A stretch of DNA of 64,000 nt from Ovis canadensis. Its lineage: Eukaryota > Chordata > Mammalia > Artiodactyla > Bovidae. Shown here in pieces: positions 12,501 to 23,855 of this stretch. The stretch's first letter is position 1, and the number at the start of each line of letters is the position of its first letter. A program made the translations under genes and the position numbers. Below the pieces are notes generated by a model that searched no databases, was not told where the DNA came from, and saw only the letters and a program-made list of their open reading frames with translations. The stretch lies in NCBI RefSeq assembly GCF_042477335.2, contig NC_091255.1:17586501-17650500 (forward strand), written 5' to 3'.

Positions 12501-15500
12501 TAAGCCAAAGGTCACAGGCACGAGTCAAATGCTATTGTGGATCAACTGACTGACTAGAATACACTTAGAAAGGTGGATATGTTGACATGAACCATACACA
12601 TAGTTTTAAAAAACATTTTATTTAAAAATACTTGTAGATGCTTAGGGAGTTGTAGCCCCCAAAATGTGCATGCCCCTAGTATCCCCCAGTGCTAACATTT
12701 TGCAAAGCTATGGTACAATTGCAAAAGCCTGAAGTTAACATTGATATGAACCATAAAGTTAAATCGGATTTCACCAATAATAAATGCAGTCAATTTGTGT
12801 GTGGTGTGTATATGTGTGTGTGTGTGTGTGTGTAGCTTCATGCAATTGAATCATGAAAAATGTGTAGTTTCATGTAACCACCACCACAATAAAGGCACTT
12901 AGCTCTTCCATCACCACAGGATTCCCTTCTGCTACTTTTTTACCAGCTGTAGCTCAGCTGGTAAAGAATCTGCCTGCAGTTCAGGAGACCTGGGTTCGAT
13001 CCCTGGGTTGGAAAGATCCCCTGGAGAAGGGAAAGGCTACCCACTCCAGTATTCCGGCCTGGAGAATTCCATGGGCTGTATAGTCCATGGGATCAGAAAG
13101 AGTCGAACATGACTGAACGACTTTCACTTCACTCACCCTTCCTGATAGGTATGTAATGATATTGCATGTGGTTTTACTTTGCATTTACCTGATGGCTGAT
13201 CACACTGAACGTCTTTTCACATGCTTTTATATATATATATTTTTGCCATCTGGATATCCTCTTCAGGAAAACTTTGGTTCGTGTATTTTGCCCGTTTTCT
13301 TTCTTTCTTTCTTTGCTTTTAATTTGTTTGTTTTTTTGGCTGCTTGGGTCTTAGTTGCGGCGCGTGAGCTCTTTCACTGTGGCCTATGAGCTCAGCAGTT
13401 CGGTGCACCGGGGTAGTTGTCCCCAGTGGGAGCTTAGTGCACAGGCCAGGAGTGGACCCCGAGGCGCCGGCACTGGAAGCATTGGAAGGTGGATTCTTAA
13501 CCACCAGACCACCAGGGAAGTCCCTGTTTTTCCCATTTTCAAATTCGAGTTTGTTTTTTGATGTTGAGTTTTCAGTGTGTGTTAGTCACTCAGTCGTGTC
13601 TGACTCTTTGCAACCCCATGGACTATAACCTGCCAGGCTCCTCTGTCCATGGAATTCCCCAGGCAAGAATACTGGAGTGGGTTACCATTCCCTTCTCCAG
13701 GGGATCTTCCTAACCCAGGGATCAAACCTGAGTCTCTTGCATTGCATGAAGATTCTTTACTATCTGAACCATCAAGGAAGCCAGTTCTCATACCATTCTA
13801 GCCATGAGTCTTTTGTCCGATATATTTTCTCCCAGTCTGTACTTTGTCTTTTCATTCTCTTAATAGAGTTCTTTTCAGAGTAAGGGCTTTAAGTTTAATG
13901 AGGTCAATTTATCAGGGTTTTTTCCTTTCACATACTGTGAAATCCTTAACACTTTTGGTGTTAAGTCTCAATTCTTTCCCTAAGTCTTAGATCCCAAAGA
14001 TCTATCTCCTGGTTTTATTTTTCTAGACGTTTTATGGTTTTATCTTTTACATTTAAGTTCATGACCCGTTTGAGGTAAACTTTTGTATAAAGCATAAGGT
14101 TTAGGTCAGGGTTCATTGAGGGGCAGGGTGGCTGTGGATTTCTGATGGCTCCAGCACGCCTGACAGAAAAGCTATCTTTCTCCTTTTGAATTGCTTTTGC
14201 TCTTTTGTCAAAAATTATTAATATTTGGCCATATTTATATCAATCTATTTCTAGATTGCCCATTCTACTCCACTAATCTATACGCCTATCCCTGTACCCG
14301 TACCAGTGTTCAATAACTGCAGTTATATGATAAGACTTAACATTAGGAAAAACGACTCTTCTCACTTTACTCGTCTTTTTCTAAATTACTTCGGGCCATC
14401 GTAGGGTCTTTACCTTTCCATAACATTTTAAAACATGCTTATCTATGTCTAGAAAGAAGTCTTGCTGAGATTTTGATAAGAATTGTATTAAACCTTAGAT
14501 CAATTAAGGGACAATTGGCGTCCTTACTATGTTGAGTTTTCCAGTATATAAACAGTGTGTATGTCTGTGTGTTAGTCCCTCAGTCATGTCTGACTCTGTG
14601 ACCCCATGGACTGTAGCCCACCAGGCTCTTCTGTTCATGGGGATTCTCCAGGCAAGAATACTGGAGTGGGCTGGCATGCCCTCCTCCAGGGGATCTTCCC
14701 AACCCAGGGATCGAACCCAGGTCTCCCGCACTGCAGGCAGATTCTTTACTATCAGGAAAGCCCATAAACATAGTACGTCTCTCCAAATATTTAGATTTTC
14801 TTTGATTTATTTCATCAGCATTTTATCATTTTAATCATACAGTTCCTGTACAAGCTTGTTACATACCTGAATACTAACTTCCTTTGGAAGAATTGTAAAT
14901 GGTATTACATCTCTTATTTCAGTTTCCACTTATTCATTATCAGTGTGTAAAAATATAATTGATTTTTATGTGTTGATTCTGTATCCTAGGACCTTGCTAA
15001 ACTCAGTTCTAGGAATCTGTAGATTCCTTGGGATTTTCTACACATAGTTGTGTCATTTATAAATAATTAGTTATATTCCTTCTTTTCTAATTTGTGTGTT
15101 TTTCATTTCTTTATCTTGCCTTATTACAGGCAAGAAAAGTATACCTCCACTACTATACAGAATAAGAGTGGTGACAGCAGACAGGCTCATCTTCCCAGCG
15201 GTAAAAGAAAAGCATTCAAGGCTTACCATTAAGTATGTTAATTGTGAATTTTTTTGTAAGTGCTCTATATGAAGCTGAGGAAGTTCTGCTCTTCTCCTAG
15301 TGTACTGAAAGTTTTTAAATGAAAAGATGTGGAATTTTGTCAAGTGGTTTTTCTGCATAGACTTATATGACTTTTCTTCTTTAGTCTATTCTGGTTGCTT
15401 TAGGTTTATTTTGTTCTTACTGCTAGTTTATTGAGGTGGGAACTTAGATTATTGATTTGAGAGCTTTTGTCTTTTCTAATAGAAGTATTCAGTTCAGTTC

Positions 15501-18500
15501 AGTTCAGTCGCTCAGTCGTGTCCGACTCTTTGCGACCCCATGAATCGCAGCACGCCAGGCCTCCCTGTCCATCACCAACTCCCGGAGTTCACTCAGACTC
15601 ACGTCCATCGAGTCAGTGATGTCATCCAGCCATCTCATCCTCTGTCATCCCCTTCTCCTCCTGCCCCCAATCCCTCCCAGCATCAGAGTCTTTTCCAATG
15701 AGTCAACTCTTCGCATGAGGTGGCCAAAGTACTGGAGTTTCAGCTTCAGCATCATTCTTTCCAAAGAAATCCCAGGGCTGATCTCCTTTAGAATGGACTG
15801 GTTGGATCTCCTTGCAGTCCAAGGGACTCTCAAGAGTCTTCTCCAACATCACTGTTCAAAAGCATCAATTCTTCGGCACTCAGCTTTCTTCACAGTCCAA
15901 CTCTCACATCCATACATGACCACAGGAAAAACCACAGCCTTGACTAGATGGACCTTACTCGGCAAAGTAATGTCTCTGCTTTTGAATATGCTATCTGGGT
16001 TGGTCATAACTTTCCTTCCAAGGAGTAAGCGTCTTTTAATTTCATGGCTGCAGTCACCATCTGCAGTGATTTTGGAGCCCAGAAAAATAAAGTCTGACAC
16101 TGTTTCCACTGTTAGAAGTGATATAAATTTCCCTCTTGGCACTGTTAGTTGTATCCCACAAATGTTGATACCCTGTGTTTTCATTTTAATTCAGTATGTA
16201 TGTTTTGTTGTTGCTGTTACTTCCTTTCTGTTTGACCTGTAGGTTATTTAGAAGTCTATTATTTTATTTCCAAATGTTCAGAGATTTTGCTGCTGCCTTT
16301 CTGTTACTGATTTCTAGTTTGAGTCCATCATTGTCAGATAATATACTCTATATGATCTCAATTCTTTCAAGTTTGTTACGGTTTGCTTTATAACTCTGGT
16401 ACAGTTATCTCGTCGAATGTTCCACGGATCCTTAAGAAGTACTTGTGCATCTTGCTATGAGGTGGAATGTTACCTATTACATTGTCCCTTCCTTTCTGAA
16501 GGTCCTGGCCTCCTTCTGGTATCATTTCTTGATATTTAAAGAGTTTCTTTTAGCCATTCTCTGAGGATAGGTCTGCTCGCAGTAAATGCTCTTCCTTTCT
16601 TTCATCTGAGAATGTCTTTATTTCCCTTTTAGTCCAGAGGAATAGTATTACCAGATACTAGCTTCAAGGTTGACAGTTCTTTTCTTTCAGCACTTGAAAA
16701 ATGTTATGCCACTCCTCTCTTGCCTCCATGGTTTCAAATGAGAAATTCACTGCTATTCAAATTGAAAGGGAAGGTCGCTCAGTTGTGTCCTACTTTTTGT
16801 GACCCCATGGACTATACAGTCCATGGAATTCTCTGGGCCAGAATACTGGAGTGGGTAGCCTTTCCCTTCTCCAGGGGATCTTCCAGTCCAGGGATCGAAC
16901 CCAGGTCTCCCACATTGCAGGATTCTTTACCAGCTGAGCCACCAGGGAAGCCCCCAAAAAACAGGAGTAGGTAGCCTATCCCCTCCAGGGGATCTTCCCA
17001 ACCCAGGAATGGAACCAGGGTCTCCTGTATTGCAAGCAAATTATTTACCAACTGAGCTATGAGGGAAGCTATTCAAGTTGGTGTTCCTTTGTAGGTAATA
17101 TATCATTTCTCCTTGGCTGTTTTTAAGAATTTTTGTGTTTAGTTTTCACAAACTTAATTATGATGTATCTTACAGTAGATTTCTTTGGGTTTATTCTGTT
17201 TGAAATTCAGTTTCTTATATATGTTAATGTATGTCTGTCACTAATTTGGGGGGGGGCAGTTTCAGGCATTATTTCTTCAAATACTTTTTCAGTCCTATCC
17301 AATTTCTCTTCTAATTCTGGAATTCCATTAATACGAACATTAGACTTTTTGTTATTGTACCACAGAACACGGAGGCTGTGGTTTGTTTGACTTTTTTTTG
17401 TTCGCTTTTGCTTTTTTTTTTAAGTCTATTTTCTTTCTGTTTTTCAGATTGACTCATTTCTATTGATCTGTCTTCAATTCTATCCTGCCATGTCCACCTT
17501 ACTACTGAGTCTAGTCAACAAGTTTTTATTTGAGTTAGGATATTCTCAGTTATATAGTTTCAATCTGTTCCTTTTTTATGTAAATTCTACTTCTTTTATT
17601 GGAAAAGGACATGGCAACCCACTCCAGTATTCTTGCCTGGAGAATCCCTTGGACAGAGCAGCCTGGCGGGCTACACTCCATGGAGTCACAAAGAGCTGAA
17701 CATGACTGAAGTGACTTAGGACTCCTTCTATGGAATGTTCTGTTTTTTCATTTAAGATAACTTAAAATTGATTATTGAGGCATTTTAATGACAGCTGCTT
17801 TCAAATCTTCATCAGATGATTCCAGCATCTGATTCATGCCAGTATTGGCATCAGTTTATTATCTTTTCTCATTCAACTTTGGCTTTCCTGGTTCTTGGTA
17901 TTATGGGTGATTTTCGATTTTATCCTGGACAGTTTAGTTATTATGTTAGGAGACTCCGGATCCTATTTTAATCTTCTATTTAGGCACATACTATTCAATA
18001 ATAAGTTACCCTGTGTAGGTTTGGTTGTAGGTTCTGGCATGCTTTTGCAAGCTTTAGTTCCAATGAGAGTTTAGCTTTCTGAGCCCTTGCAATGCTATTC
18101 TGGTCTGCTTCATTCTTCATTCTTCTGGGGTCCCCACCCAATCCCTGCTGACTCTGTCTACAGGGCCGGAAGTTACTCTCCTGACCGCCTTCTGTTGCTG
18201 AGTAACCTTCTAGAGTTATGGGTTAACCTTCTAGAGTTATAGAAGCCACTGTGCCTGAGTCTCTATGCCACTGGGTGAAGAACAGAGACACAGGGCTTCA
18301 CTGCTGCAGGCAGATCGTGGGTTGGGTTGCGGATCAAGGGTTGAGATGGCTAATGGCTTGAATTGTGAAGCAGATGTGGGGACTCTTTACTAGGTTTTTG
18401 CTGAACTTCCCGCTAGCCAGGTCCTCTGGAGAATGAGAGAGAAGGTTTTTCTTAACTGCTTTTGTCTATTTCTGTTGAGGGTTGAAGACTGCCATCCTCT

Positions 18501-21500
18501 CATGGACCTAGTCTGGGGTATGTAGGAACTCACCATTTTGTCATTCCTTGACAAGGTCTTTAGCTAGTCCATCTTTCCAGCTTTTGGAGTCTATTTAGTG
18601 CTGTCTGTTGGCTAAAATTTCCAGGGCATTTAGTTCTATTTAGTGGAGGATACATTTAGGTTTATTTAGTTACAGTCAGTAAGGAAAACTGAGTGAATTC
18701 CATCTTGTTTTGGAACCAGAAGCCCCATGTGCATATTTTTAACCATCAAAGAGAACTATTTCGATTCATTTCTTAGCAAAATCTCCACAGTTCAATACTT
18801 ATTTTTTAAGAAAATGTAGACCCATAAATCTTGCTGCTGGAGATGTGTATAGGAAATCAAAGGATAAAAATTATCTGCCTGAAGGCTATCTGAGTTGAGG
18901 CTTTTATTAGGTTACTTGGACTGCCATAACAGAGTAATGCAGACTGAGAGGCTTACACAACAGAAGGGTATTCTCTCACAGTTCTGGAGACTGGAAATCC
19001 AAGATTAAGGGAGTTAGCAGGTTTGATTTCTCCTGAAGCCTTTCTCCTTGGCTTGGCCACCTTCGCTGTATGTTTTTCTCAGGTGATTTTCATGCACGTG
19101 TGTGCGTCTCTCTAAGGACACTAGTCTTACTGGATTAGGGCTCCACCCTTATGACATCATTTAACCTTAATTACCTCTTTACAGGCCCTATCTCCAAATA
19201 CAGTCACGTGAGAGAGTTAGAGCTTCAGCGTAGGGGTTCTTGGACTACAAGAAAAAGAAACCCACTCGGGATAATTATGATGTTCAGTATTGGTTCACCC
19301 TACACATGTATCACATGGAAGCTCCTAAGGGTTTCTCCTGGAACCTCAAGGCAGTGACTGTAACGCAGTCGGGCCTCAGCAAGGGTGACAGCCACAGGCT
19401 GAAAATCCTTTGGAATTGAGGCAAGTCATTTTCACGGTCTCCCCCTCCCCTCTTCTCCTCCCCTCACATCTCTCTTTCTCTGTAGACGGGTTTTCTCTGC
19501 ATTTCTGCTCACGGTAGAAAATGACAATCCATCTGTCCCCTCTATCGAGCACCATCAGAAACAGTCTAGGATAGCTGCATCTGAAATCTAAATTCCTGAG
19601 CAAGAGACTCTGATTAACCAGCTTAGTCTGGGGCCCCGGTCAAGCCAGTCCACTGTGGCCAGGGGCAGGGTTCCGTCTCCTGCTGCCTCCCAGAGCCTGA
19701 GGAGCAGGCGGCCCGCTCCAAGGATGGTGTCTCCAGAGTCTGTGCTGCTGAAGGAATGGGAAGGATCCCTGAGGGCAAGAGAATATTATACACGGTCAGT
19801 GGCATAATCATGAGCTAGGTAGAAACATGAGAGATATTAGGTAAAAAAGCAGAATGCATTTCACTACATGTTCTCTAGGATTACGACCAAGGTAAAATAT
19901 GTATACCATAAAAATTAGAAAGAATAAACAGTTAACATAATTATCGTGTTGTGGGATGGCATGACTTTATATTTTTTCAAAATTTTCTCAGTTTATGTTA
20001 GTTCACTCTTCTGAGCAAAACAAACGAGAAACTGACCTCTCCATGGAGCAGCACTTCCTTCAGAATGGGGGGCTGAATGAACTCCCCTTGGTTACCCTGT
20101 GACTCATTCCTGTGGTTCTCCATTCCTCTTGCCCTGGCCTGTGGGAAAAAGTTTAATAGTATAATTTTAGGTTAAAGTGATACACAGAGACTGTGATGTT
20201 AGCCTCATCATAAACTTAGAGCAAAGATGGCCAAGAGAGTACATTTCAAATGTCAAATTCAAGGGACTGATCAGTAGAGCCTATATTGAGACAGATCATG
20301 GAAGATCAGCAGAAACTATGTCATGATCAATCAGTAATGTCTGCTAGGGTTATGGGAAGGAGAATTGGACACATGCAACGCGTAGGACACATATGCAGTC
20401 CATTTGCCATCCTTGATTTTTGACCACTCCTCCTTGGCTCCAACCTCACTCCACAAAGGTTTGAGTCTTCTCACATCCTTTTTTTCATGACTTGTTTTTC
20501 CTTGCAGATTATCACCTTTCGGGACTACCTACCCATTGTGCTAGGTAGTGAGATGCAGAAGTGGATCCCGCCCTACCAAGGCTATAACAACTCTGTGGAT
20601 CCCCGAATTTCCAATGTCTTCACCTTTGCCTTCCGCTTTGGCCACATGGAGGTTCCCTCCACTGTGTCCCGCCTGGATGAGAATTACCAGCCGTGGGGTC
20701 CGGAAGCAGAGCTCCCCCTGCACACCCTCTTCTTCAACACCTGGAGGATAATCAAAGACGGTATGTCCTTTCGGGGATGCACTGTCACCTGGCTGTCTCA
20801 CTCTGCAGCCTGCTTCTAGAAAAACCTGGCATGGAAGTCAGGCTCCTGCCACTTCCTATGCAACCTTGGGCAAGTGACTTCACCTCACTGAGCCTCAGTT
20901 TCTTCGTTTGTAAAATGGGGACACTAATAATATCTCTCTCACTAGGATATTAAAATGAAATAACTATATACTAAATAATTATCAATTATTATAAATATAT
21001 AATGAAATTAATATTTGTGTGTCTCTTTAAACATAGTCACAAACACACAAATAAATCAGCAATTACTTTTTTCACCTATTAGATTAATGGTATATTTATT
21101 AGCAAAGTATGGAGAATTTGGAACTCCTTGTGTGTTAGTCTGTCCAAAAGACAGTGAAAATATGTATTAGATGGAAATTAGCACATTTTGACAAGCAGTT
21201 TTATATTTAGAAATTTACCTATAGTACATAATAAGGAGTGTTCAAATGTGTATGTAAACTCAGCGGTACTCATTACAGCCTTAATTATACTTGTAAGATT
21301 ATGAGTAATCTGTTTACCAAATCATAATGCTAGGAAAATTAATAGTGCACTTATGCAATTTAATTGTATTTAATATATTGAAATTAATTGACATTAAAAT
21401 CTAAGTTTTTCAAACGTTTGGCCATTAGTTCCTGAGTATCAACTATGTTTGAAACATTAATATTGTATTTTATTCACATAAAATGAAATATGTATGTGCT

Positions 21501-23855
21501 TGTTTGGACATGGTCAATAAACTAATTTTATAGGAAGATTGTTCAAAAAAATGAAATACATATATAAAGCGCCCTACAGTAGTTCCTGACACACAGGAGG
21601 TGATCACTAAATATTAGTTATTATTCTTTCTGTCTTGCACTGTCCTTTAAGATGCCGAGTTTTCCCTGCTTCCTTTCCCTCCCTCAGGCTTCCCTGACCC
21701 TTGCAGAAAGAATTCCTGTGTCTAATAAATACATAGGGCTTCCCTGGGTAGCTCAAATGGTAAAGAATCTGCCTGCTGTGCAGGAGATCTGGGTTTGATC
21801 CCTGGGTCAGGAAGATCCCCTGGAGAAGGGCAGTGGCAACCCACTCCAGTATTCTTGCCTGGAGAATTCCATGGACAGAGGAGCCTGGTGGGCTACAGTC
21901 CATGGGGTCACAAAGAGTCAGACACGACTGAGCAGCTGACTCACACACACAGTAAATAAGTTGCTCTTTTCTGCTCTTCTCTACAGCTTTCCACCTCCAT
22001 TAAGTGCCAAAGATTGGACCCCTGTTCCCCTTTATCCTGAGCTGGGCTGTGTTGAAACTGGCTTTTACTTAAGGCCGGACAAGTCAGGGCATTTTTCTAG
22101 AGATTTCTGCCATCTCTTCTCATGGTGCACAGTTCCTTGTGGGACCATATGGAGGAGAAGGAGCCAGCTCTCTGAACTGGAGCTTGGAAGAAACCCTGAA
22201 GCTTATGCTCATACATCCCCGCAGGATGGCAGGTGGTGTGGATGGGCTTCCAACCCCCAGCACACCCTGTGGGCTGTGCTGTGTTCTTCTTTCCCCAGTT
22301 CCAGCCCCAGAGGGGCAGTTGGCCCGTCTTTCAGCTGAGAAGGAGAAGCTGTCAGGAGGAGGGCGTGCCCAGCAATGGAAGATGTCCCCAGCTGCCCCAC
22401 CCCCAGCATGGCCTCTGGGTCTCCCTTGCAGGTGGAATTGACCCCCTGGTGCGGGGTCTGCTGGCCAAGAAGTCCAAACTGATGAATCAGAATAAAATGG
22501 TGACGAGTGAGCTGCGCAACAAGCTTTTCCAGTCCACTCACAAAATCCACGGCTTTGACCTGGCTGCTATCAATTTACAGCGTTGCCGGGACCATGGGAT
22601 GCCTGGTGAGTGGGCCCAGGGTCCAGCCAGGCCTGGGGAATGTTTCACCACTTTCTGGGGTTCCCAGGGACTCTCCTCTATAGCCCTGAGGAGCTGATCA
22701 GTTCTAAAACAGAAGGCAGAGATGCCTGTTTTAAAAACGCACCTGTGAAATGGCATCTTCCAGTCTCCCTAAGACAGAGACCAGAGAACATATCTGGTAC
22801 TATGCCTGGGCTCCTCAAATGAAAGCGATCAACCACTGACTTGTGAAAGCAGCTTAAAAATCCAGAAAATATTAAGAAAAGGAGAACAGAGAGAAAGCGA
22901 TGGCTACTGGACCTTCCTAAATGTAGAACTTTAAGGGCCAGACTGTCTGCGTTCAAATTCTAGCTGTGTGACCTTAGACAAGTGACTTAGCATCTCTGTT
23001 CTTCAGTTTACATATGTGTGCAGGGCTTAGAGCAGTGCCTGGGCCCACAGTAAGCACCACATATCCTGCTAGCTCCCTTGAAGCCCAAGTGCCACAGGAT
23101 GAAACAGTGGCTCACTGCCTCCCCGTTCCCAGAGGCTGGGGAAGTAGACTCTCTGGGGCTGATGGAGCTAGAGTGGGCATGTCCTCAAAGGGCATTAGAC
23201 AGCCTCCACCTCTCTGCCCTAGGGTACAACTCCTGGAGGGGCTTCTGTGGCCTCTCACAGCCCAAGACGCTGAAGGGGCTGCAGGCCGTGCTGAAGAACA
23301 AGATACTGGCTAAGAAGTTACTGGATCTCTACAAGACCCCCGACAACATTGACATCTGGATCGGAGGCAACGCCGAGCCCATGGTAGAAAGGGGCCGGGT
23401 GGGGCCTCTCCTGGCCTGCCTCCTAGGGAGGCAATTCCAGCAGATACGTGATGGGGACAGGTGAGTGAGACCTCAGCGGGGAGGGCAGCGGGGGAGGCCC
23501 CTCTCAGAGGTGGGCATTGGGGTGGGCGTCCTGCAGGACCAATGCCAGACCTCGGCATGTTCCCAGGGACCTCCTCCCTTCCCTTTTGGCAGAGTGGGAA
23601 GGGGCCAGCAGCTGGGCTGTGTGGAGACCCTGCTTGTGTCTCTGTAGGTTCTGGTGGGAGAACCCTGGGGTCTTCACTGAGAAGCAGCGGGACTCTCTAC
23701 AGAAAGTATCCTTCTCGCGCCTCATCTGTGACAACACCCACATCACGAAGGTCCCGCTGCATGCCTTCCAGGCCAACAACTACCCACATGACTTTGTGGA
23801 TTGCTCAGCTATTGATAAGCTGGATCTCTCACCCTGGGCCTCCAGGGAGAATTAG
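598..23855 (+). CDS. LPO: Lactoperoxidase, 5'-truncated by the window edge
   Basis: Secreted heme peroxidase that uses H2O2 to oxidise thiocyanate and iodide in milk, saliva and airway mucus. Exons read from GT/AG borders and frame: 598-685, 5316-5476, 7029-7146, 7558-7687, 8425-8631, 10083-10407, 12016-12176, 20508-20760, 22432-22605, 23223-23460, 23648-23855 (TAG 23853-23855). They join in phase to 686 codons plus stop; adding the 26 residues expected upstream gives 712, the cattle length, so no exon or frame is lost. In precursor numbering the distal Asp225-His226 (motif VDHD), Arg372, heme-linked Glu375 (motif SRASE) and proximal His468 (motif RFGH) are all present. The signal-peptide exon is left of position 1. 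The start at 598 rather than 603 is chosen because it gives the expected Ala-Gln codons and total length. One exon (10083-10407) carries unusual substitutions (see findings). Identity is close to certain. Confidence 0.97.
2331..2556 (+). mobile_element. BovA SINE with internal (AAAC)n
   Basis: Starts GGGCTTCCCAGGTGGCTCAA and has the usual CCACTCCAGTATTCTTG and AGTCAGATATAACTGAGC landmarks. A CAAA/AAAC microsatellite (about 2470-2497) interrupts it after CCCATGGA. Confidence 0.88.
2762..3180 (-). mobile_element. L1 3' segment fused to U6
   Basis: Minus-strand L1 3' sequence (plus-strand landmarks ATAGTTGCTTTACAATGTTG and GTTCCCTGTGCTATAC) ending in an A-rich tail at its left side. The U6 copy sits at its 5' end. 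Confidence 0.8.
3186..3292 (-). pseudogene. U6 snRNA retrocopy joined to L1
   Basis: Reverse complement begins GTGCTCACTTTGGCAGCACA and continues through the central AUUAGCAUGGCCCC box to TTCCATATTTTT, 107 nt, full U6 length with scattered mismatches. There is no U6 upstream promoter (TATA or PSE) that I can see. It is followed directly in its own orientation by L1 3' sequence, so it looks like a U6-L1 chimeric retrocopy. Confidence 0.88.
4535..4980 (-). mobile_element. Old L1 segment, partner of 17440-17860
   Basis: Shares long colinear stretches with 17440-17860 (for example TTGACC/TCTGTCTTCAATTCT, AACTTAAAATTGATTATTGA, CCAGTATTGGCATCAGTT). The middle (about 4700-4790) carries a different L1 3'-like piece. 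Confidence 0.6.
6455..6600 (-). mobile_element. CHR-type SINE
   Basis: Reverse-orientation landmarks ATCTTAGTTCCCCAAACAG and ACCACTGGACCACCAGGGA, with a poly-C stretch at its left end. Confidence 0.75.
8425..8631 (+). CDS. LPO: LPO exon with distal histidine
   Basis: 207-nt exon beginning at Ala192. It holds the motif [11 protein letters not shown]; His226 is the CAC at 8527-8529 and Asp225, the ester-linked heme residue in this family, is the codon before. The exon is exactly as long as its MPO counterpart (34527-34733). The acceptor is preceded by a pyrimidine-rich tract and the donor is GTAGGC. Confidence 0.95.
9315..9537 (+). mobile_element. BovA SINE
   Basis: GGGCTTCCCAGGTGGCACTA head to AGTCAGACACAACTGAAGCG tail, near full length, in an LPO intron. 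Confidence 0.9.
9543..9790 (+). mobile_element. MIR SINE
   Basis: Core CTTGGGCAACTTACTTAACC and GCCTCAGTTTTCTC, typical of mammalian MIR. Confidence 0.7.
10083..10407 (+). CDS. LPO: LPO exon with substituted conserved residues
   Basis: 325-nt exon covering residues 261-369, in frame and with normal splice borders. It keeps the family motif [23 protein letters not shown] core but reads Leu319, Trp321, Cys362 and Gln367 where the neighbouring MPO has Arg, Arg, Asn and Leu in an otherwise alignable stretch. Remembered cattle LPO has Arg319, Arg321, Arg362 and Leu367. The reading frame is intact, so this is divergence, allelic variation or sequencing error rather than a pseudogene. Confidence 0.93.
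11720..11870 (-). mobile_element. MIR SINE
   Basis: Reverse MIR core with GACTGAGGCTTAGAAAC and TTGTCCAAAGTCACA. Confidence 0.65.
12016..12176 (+). CDS. LPO: LPO exon with heme-linked glutamate
   Basis: 161-nt exon, the same length as the MPO exon at 31118-31278. It encodes the SRASE motif (Arg372 and Glu375, the second ester link to heme) followed by the conserved helix [14 protein letters not shown]. The residue after Glu375 is Gln, whereas MPO has Met there; this is the known reason LPO lacks the MPO sulfonium bond. Confidence 0.95.
12797..12833. repeat. (TG)n microsatellite
   Basis: Run of TG dinucleotides with one interruption in the large LPO intron. Confidence 0.85.
12950..13133 (+). 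mobile_element. BovA SINE
   Basis: AGCTCAGCTGGTAAAGAATC head, CCACTCCAGTATTC middle and GAACATGACTGAACGACTTT tail. Confidence 0.88.
13326..13526 (-). mobile_element. CHR-type SINE
   Basis: Reverse landmarks GGTCTTAGTTGCGGC and ACCAGACCACCAGGGAAGTC. Confidence 0.85.
13573..13784 (-). mobile_element. BovA SINE
   Basis: Reverse landmarks AGTCACTCAGTCGTGTCTGA and AGGCAAGAATACTGGAGTGG. Confidence 0.9.
14562..14764 (-). mobile_element. BovA SINE
   Basis: Reverse landmarks AGTCCCTCAGTCATGTCTGA, GCAAGAATACTGGAGTGGGC and CAGGAAAGCCC. Confidence 0.9.
15488..16128 (-). mobile_element. BovB (RTE) LINE, 3' fragment
   Basis: Begins with the TTCAGTTCAGTCGCTCAGTC terminus. The minus strand encodes the C-terminal part of the BovB reverse-transcriptase protein (motifs [44 protein letters not shown]) broken by a stop after the DAFEQ motif. 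A TAGAAGT match on both sides (about 15481 and 16130) may be the target duplication. Confidence 0.88.
16762..16953 (-). mobile_element. BovA SINE
   Basis: Reverse landmarks GGTCGCTCAGTTGTGTCC, CCAGAATACTGGAGTGGG and CACCAGGGAAGCCC. Confidence 0.88.
16954..17070 (-). mobile_element. BovA SINE, partial, next to the previous copy
   Basis: Second, shorter reverse copy (GGGATCTTCCCAACCCAGGA to CTGAGCTATGAGGGAAGC) abutting the first. Confidence 0.8.
17602..17722 (+). mobile_element. BovA SINE, 5'-truncated
   Basis: GGCAACCCACTCCAGTATTC to CATGACTGAAGTGACTTAGG, splitting the old L1 in colinear fashion. Confidence 0.88.
18905..19215 (-). repeat. Ancient mammalian interspersed repeat
   Basis: TCACAGTTCTGGAGACTGGAA and CCTATCTCCAAATACAGTCAC landmarks of a common old repeat; related in reverse to 63565-63960. 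Family not assigned. Confidence 0.55.
20508..20760 (+). CDS. LPO: LPO exon with proximal histidine
   Basis: 253-nt exon that follows the 8.3-kb, repeat-packed intron. It starts at Ile423 (motif IITFRDYLP) and contains the proximal heme ligand His468 within [11 protein letters not shown]. It is one codon shorter than the MPO exon at 29236-29491, where an extra residue lies in the LGREAMRKY stretch. Confidence 0.95.
20825..20965 (+). mobile_element. MIR SINE
   Basis: CTTGGGCAAGTGACTTCACC and GCCTCAGTTTCTTC core just after an LPO exon. Confidence 0.7.
20966..21600. other. AT-rich intronic stretch
   Basis: Strongly A/T-rich sequence within an LPO intron; no gene or assignable repeat seen. Confidence 0.5.
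21736..21945 (+). mobile_element. BovA SINE
   Basis: GGGCTTCCCTGGGTAGCTCA to AGTCAGACACGACTGAGCAG, near full length. Confidence 0.92.
22930..23065 (+). mobile_element. MIR SINE
   Basis: CTAGCTGTGTGACCTTAGAC and CTTAGCATCTCTG core in an LPO intron. Confidence 0.65.

Larger units (their letters stand above)
13137..18720 (-). mobile_element. Old L1, broken by nested insertions
   Basis: Minus-strand L1-like sequence (landmarks TGTATTTTGCCCGTTTTC, TCTTTTGTCAAAAATTA, TATTTATATCAATCTATTTC, AGATTATTGATTTGAGAGC) that resumes after each of at least seven younger insertions (13326-13526, 13573-13784, 14562-14764, 15488-16128, 16762-17070, 17602-17722). It has no intact ORF. The exact outer limits and subfamily need a library search. 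Confidence 0.65.
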
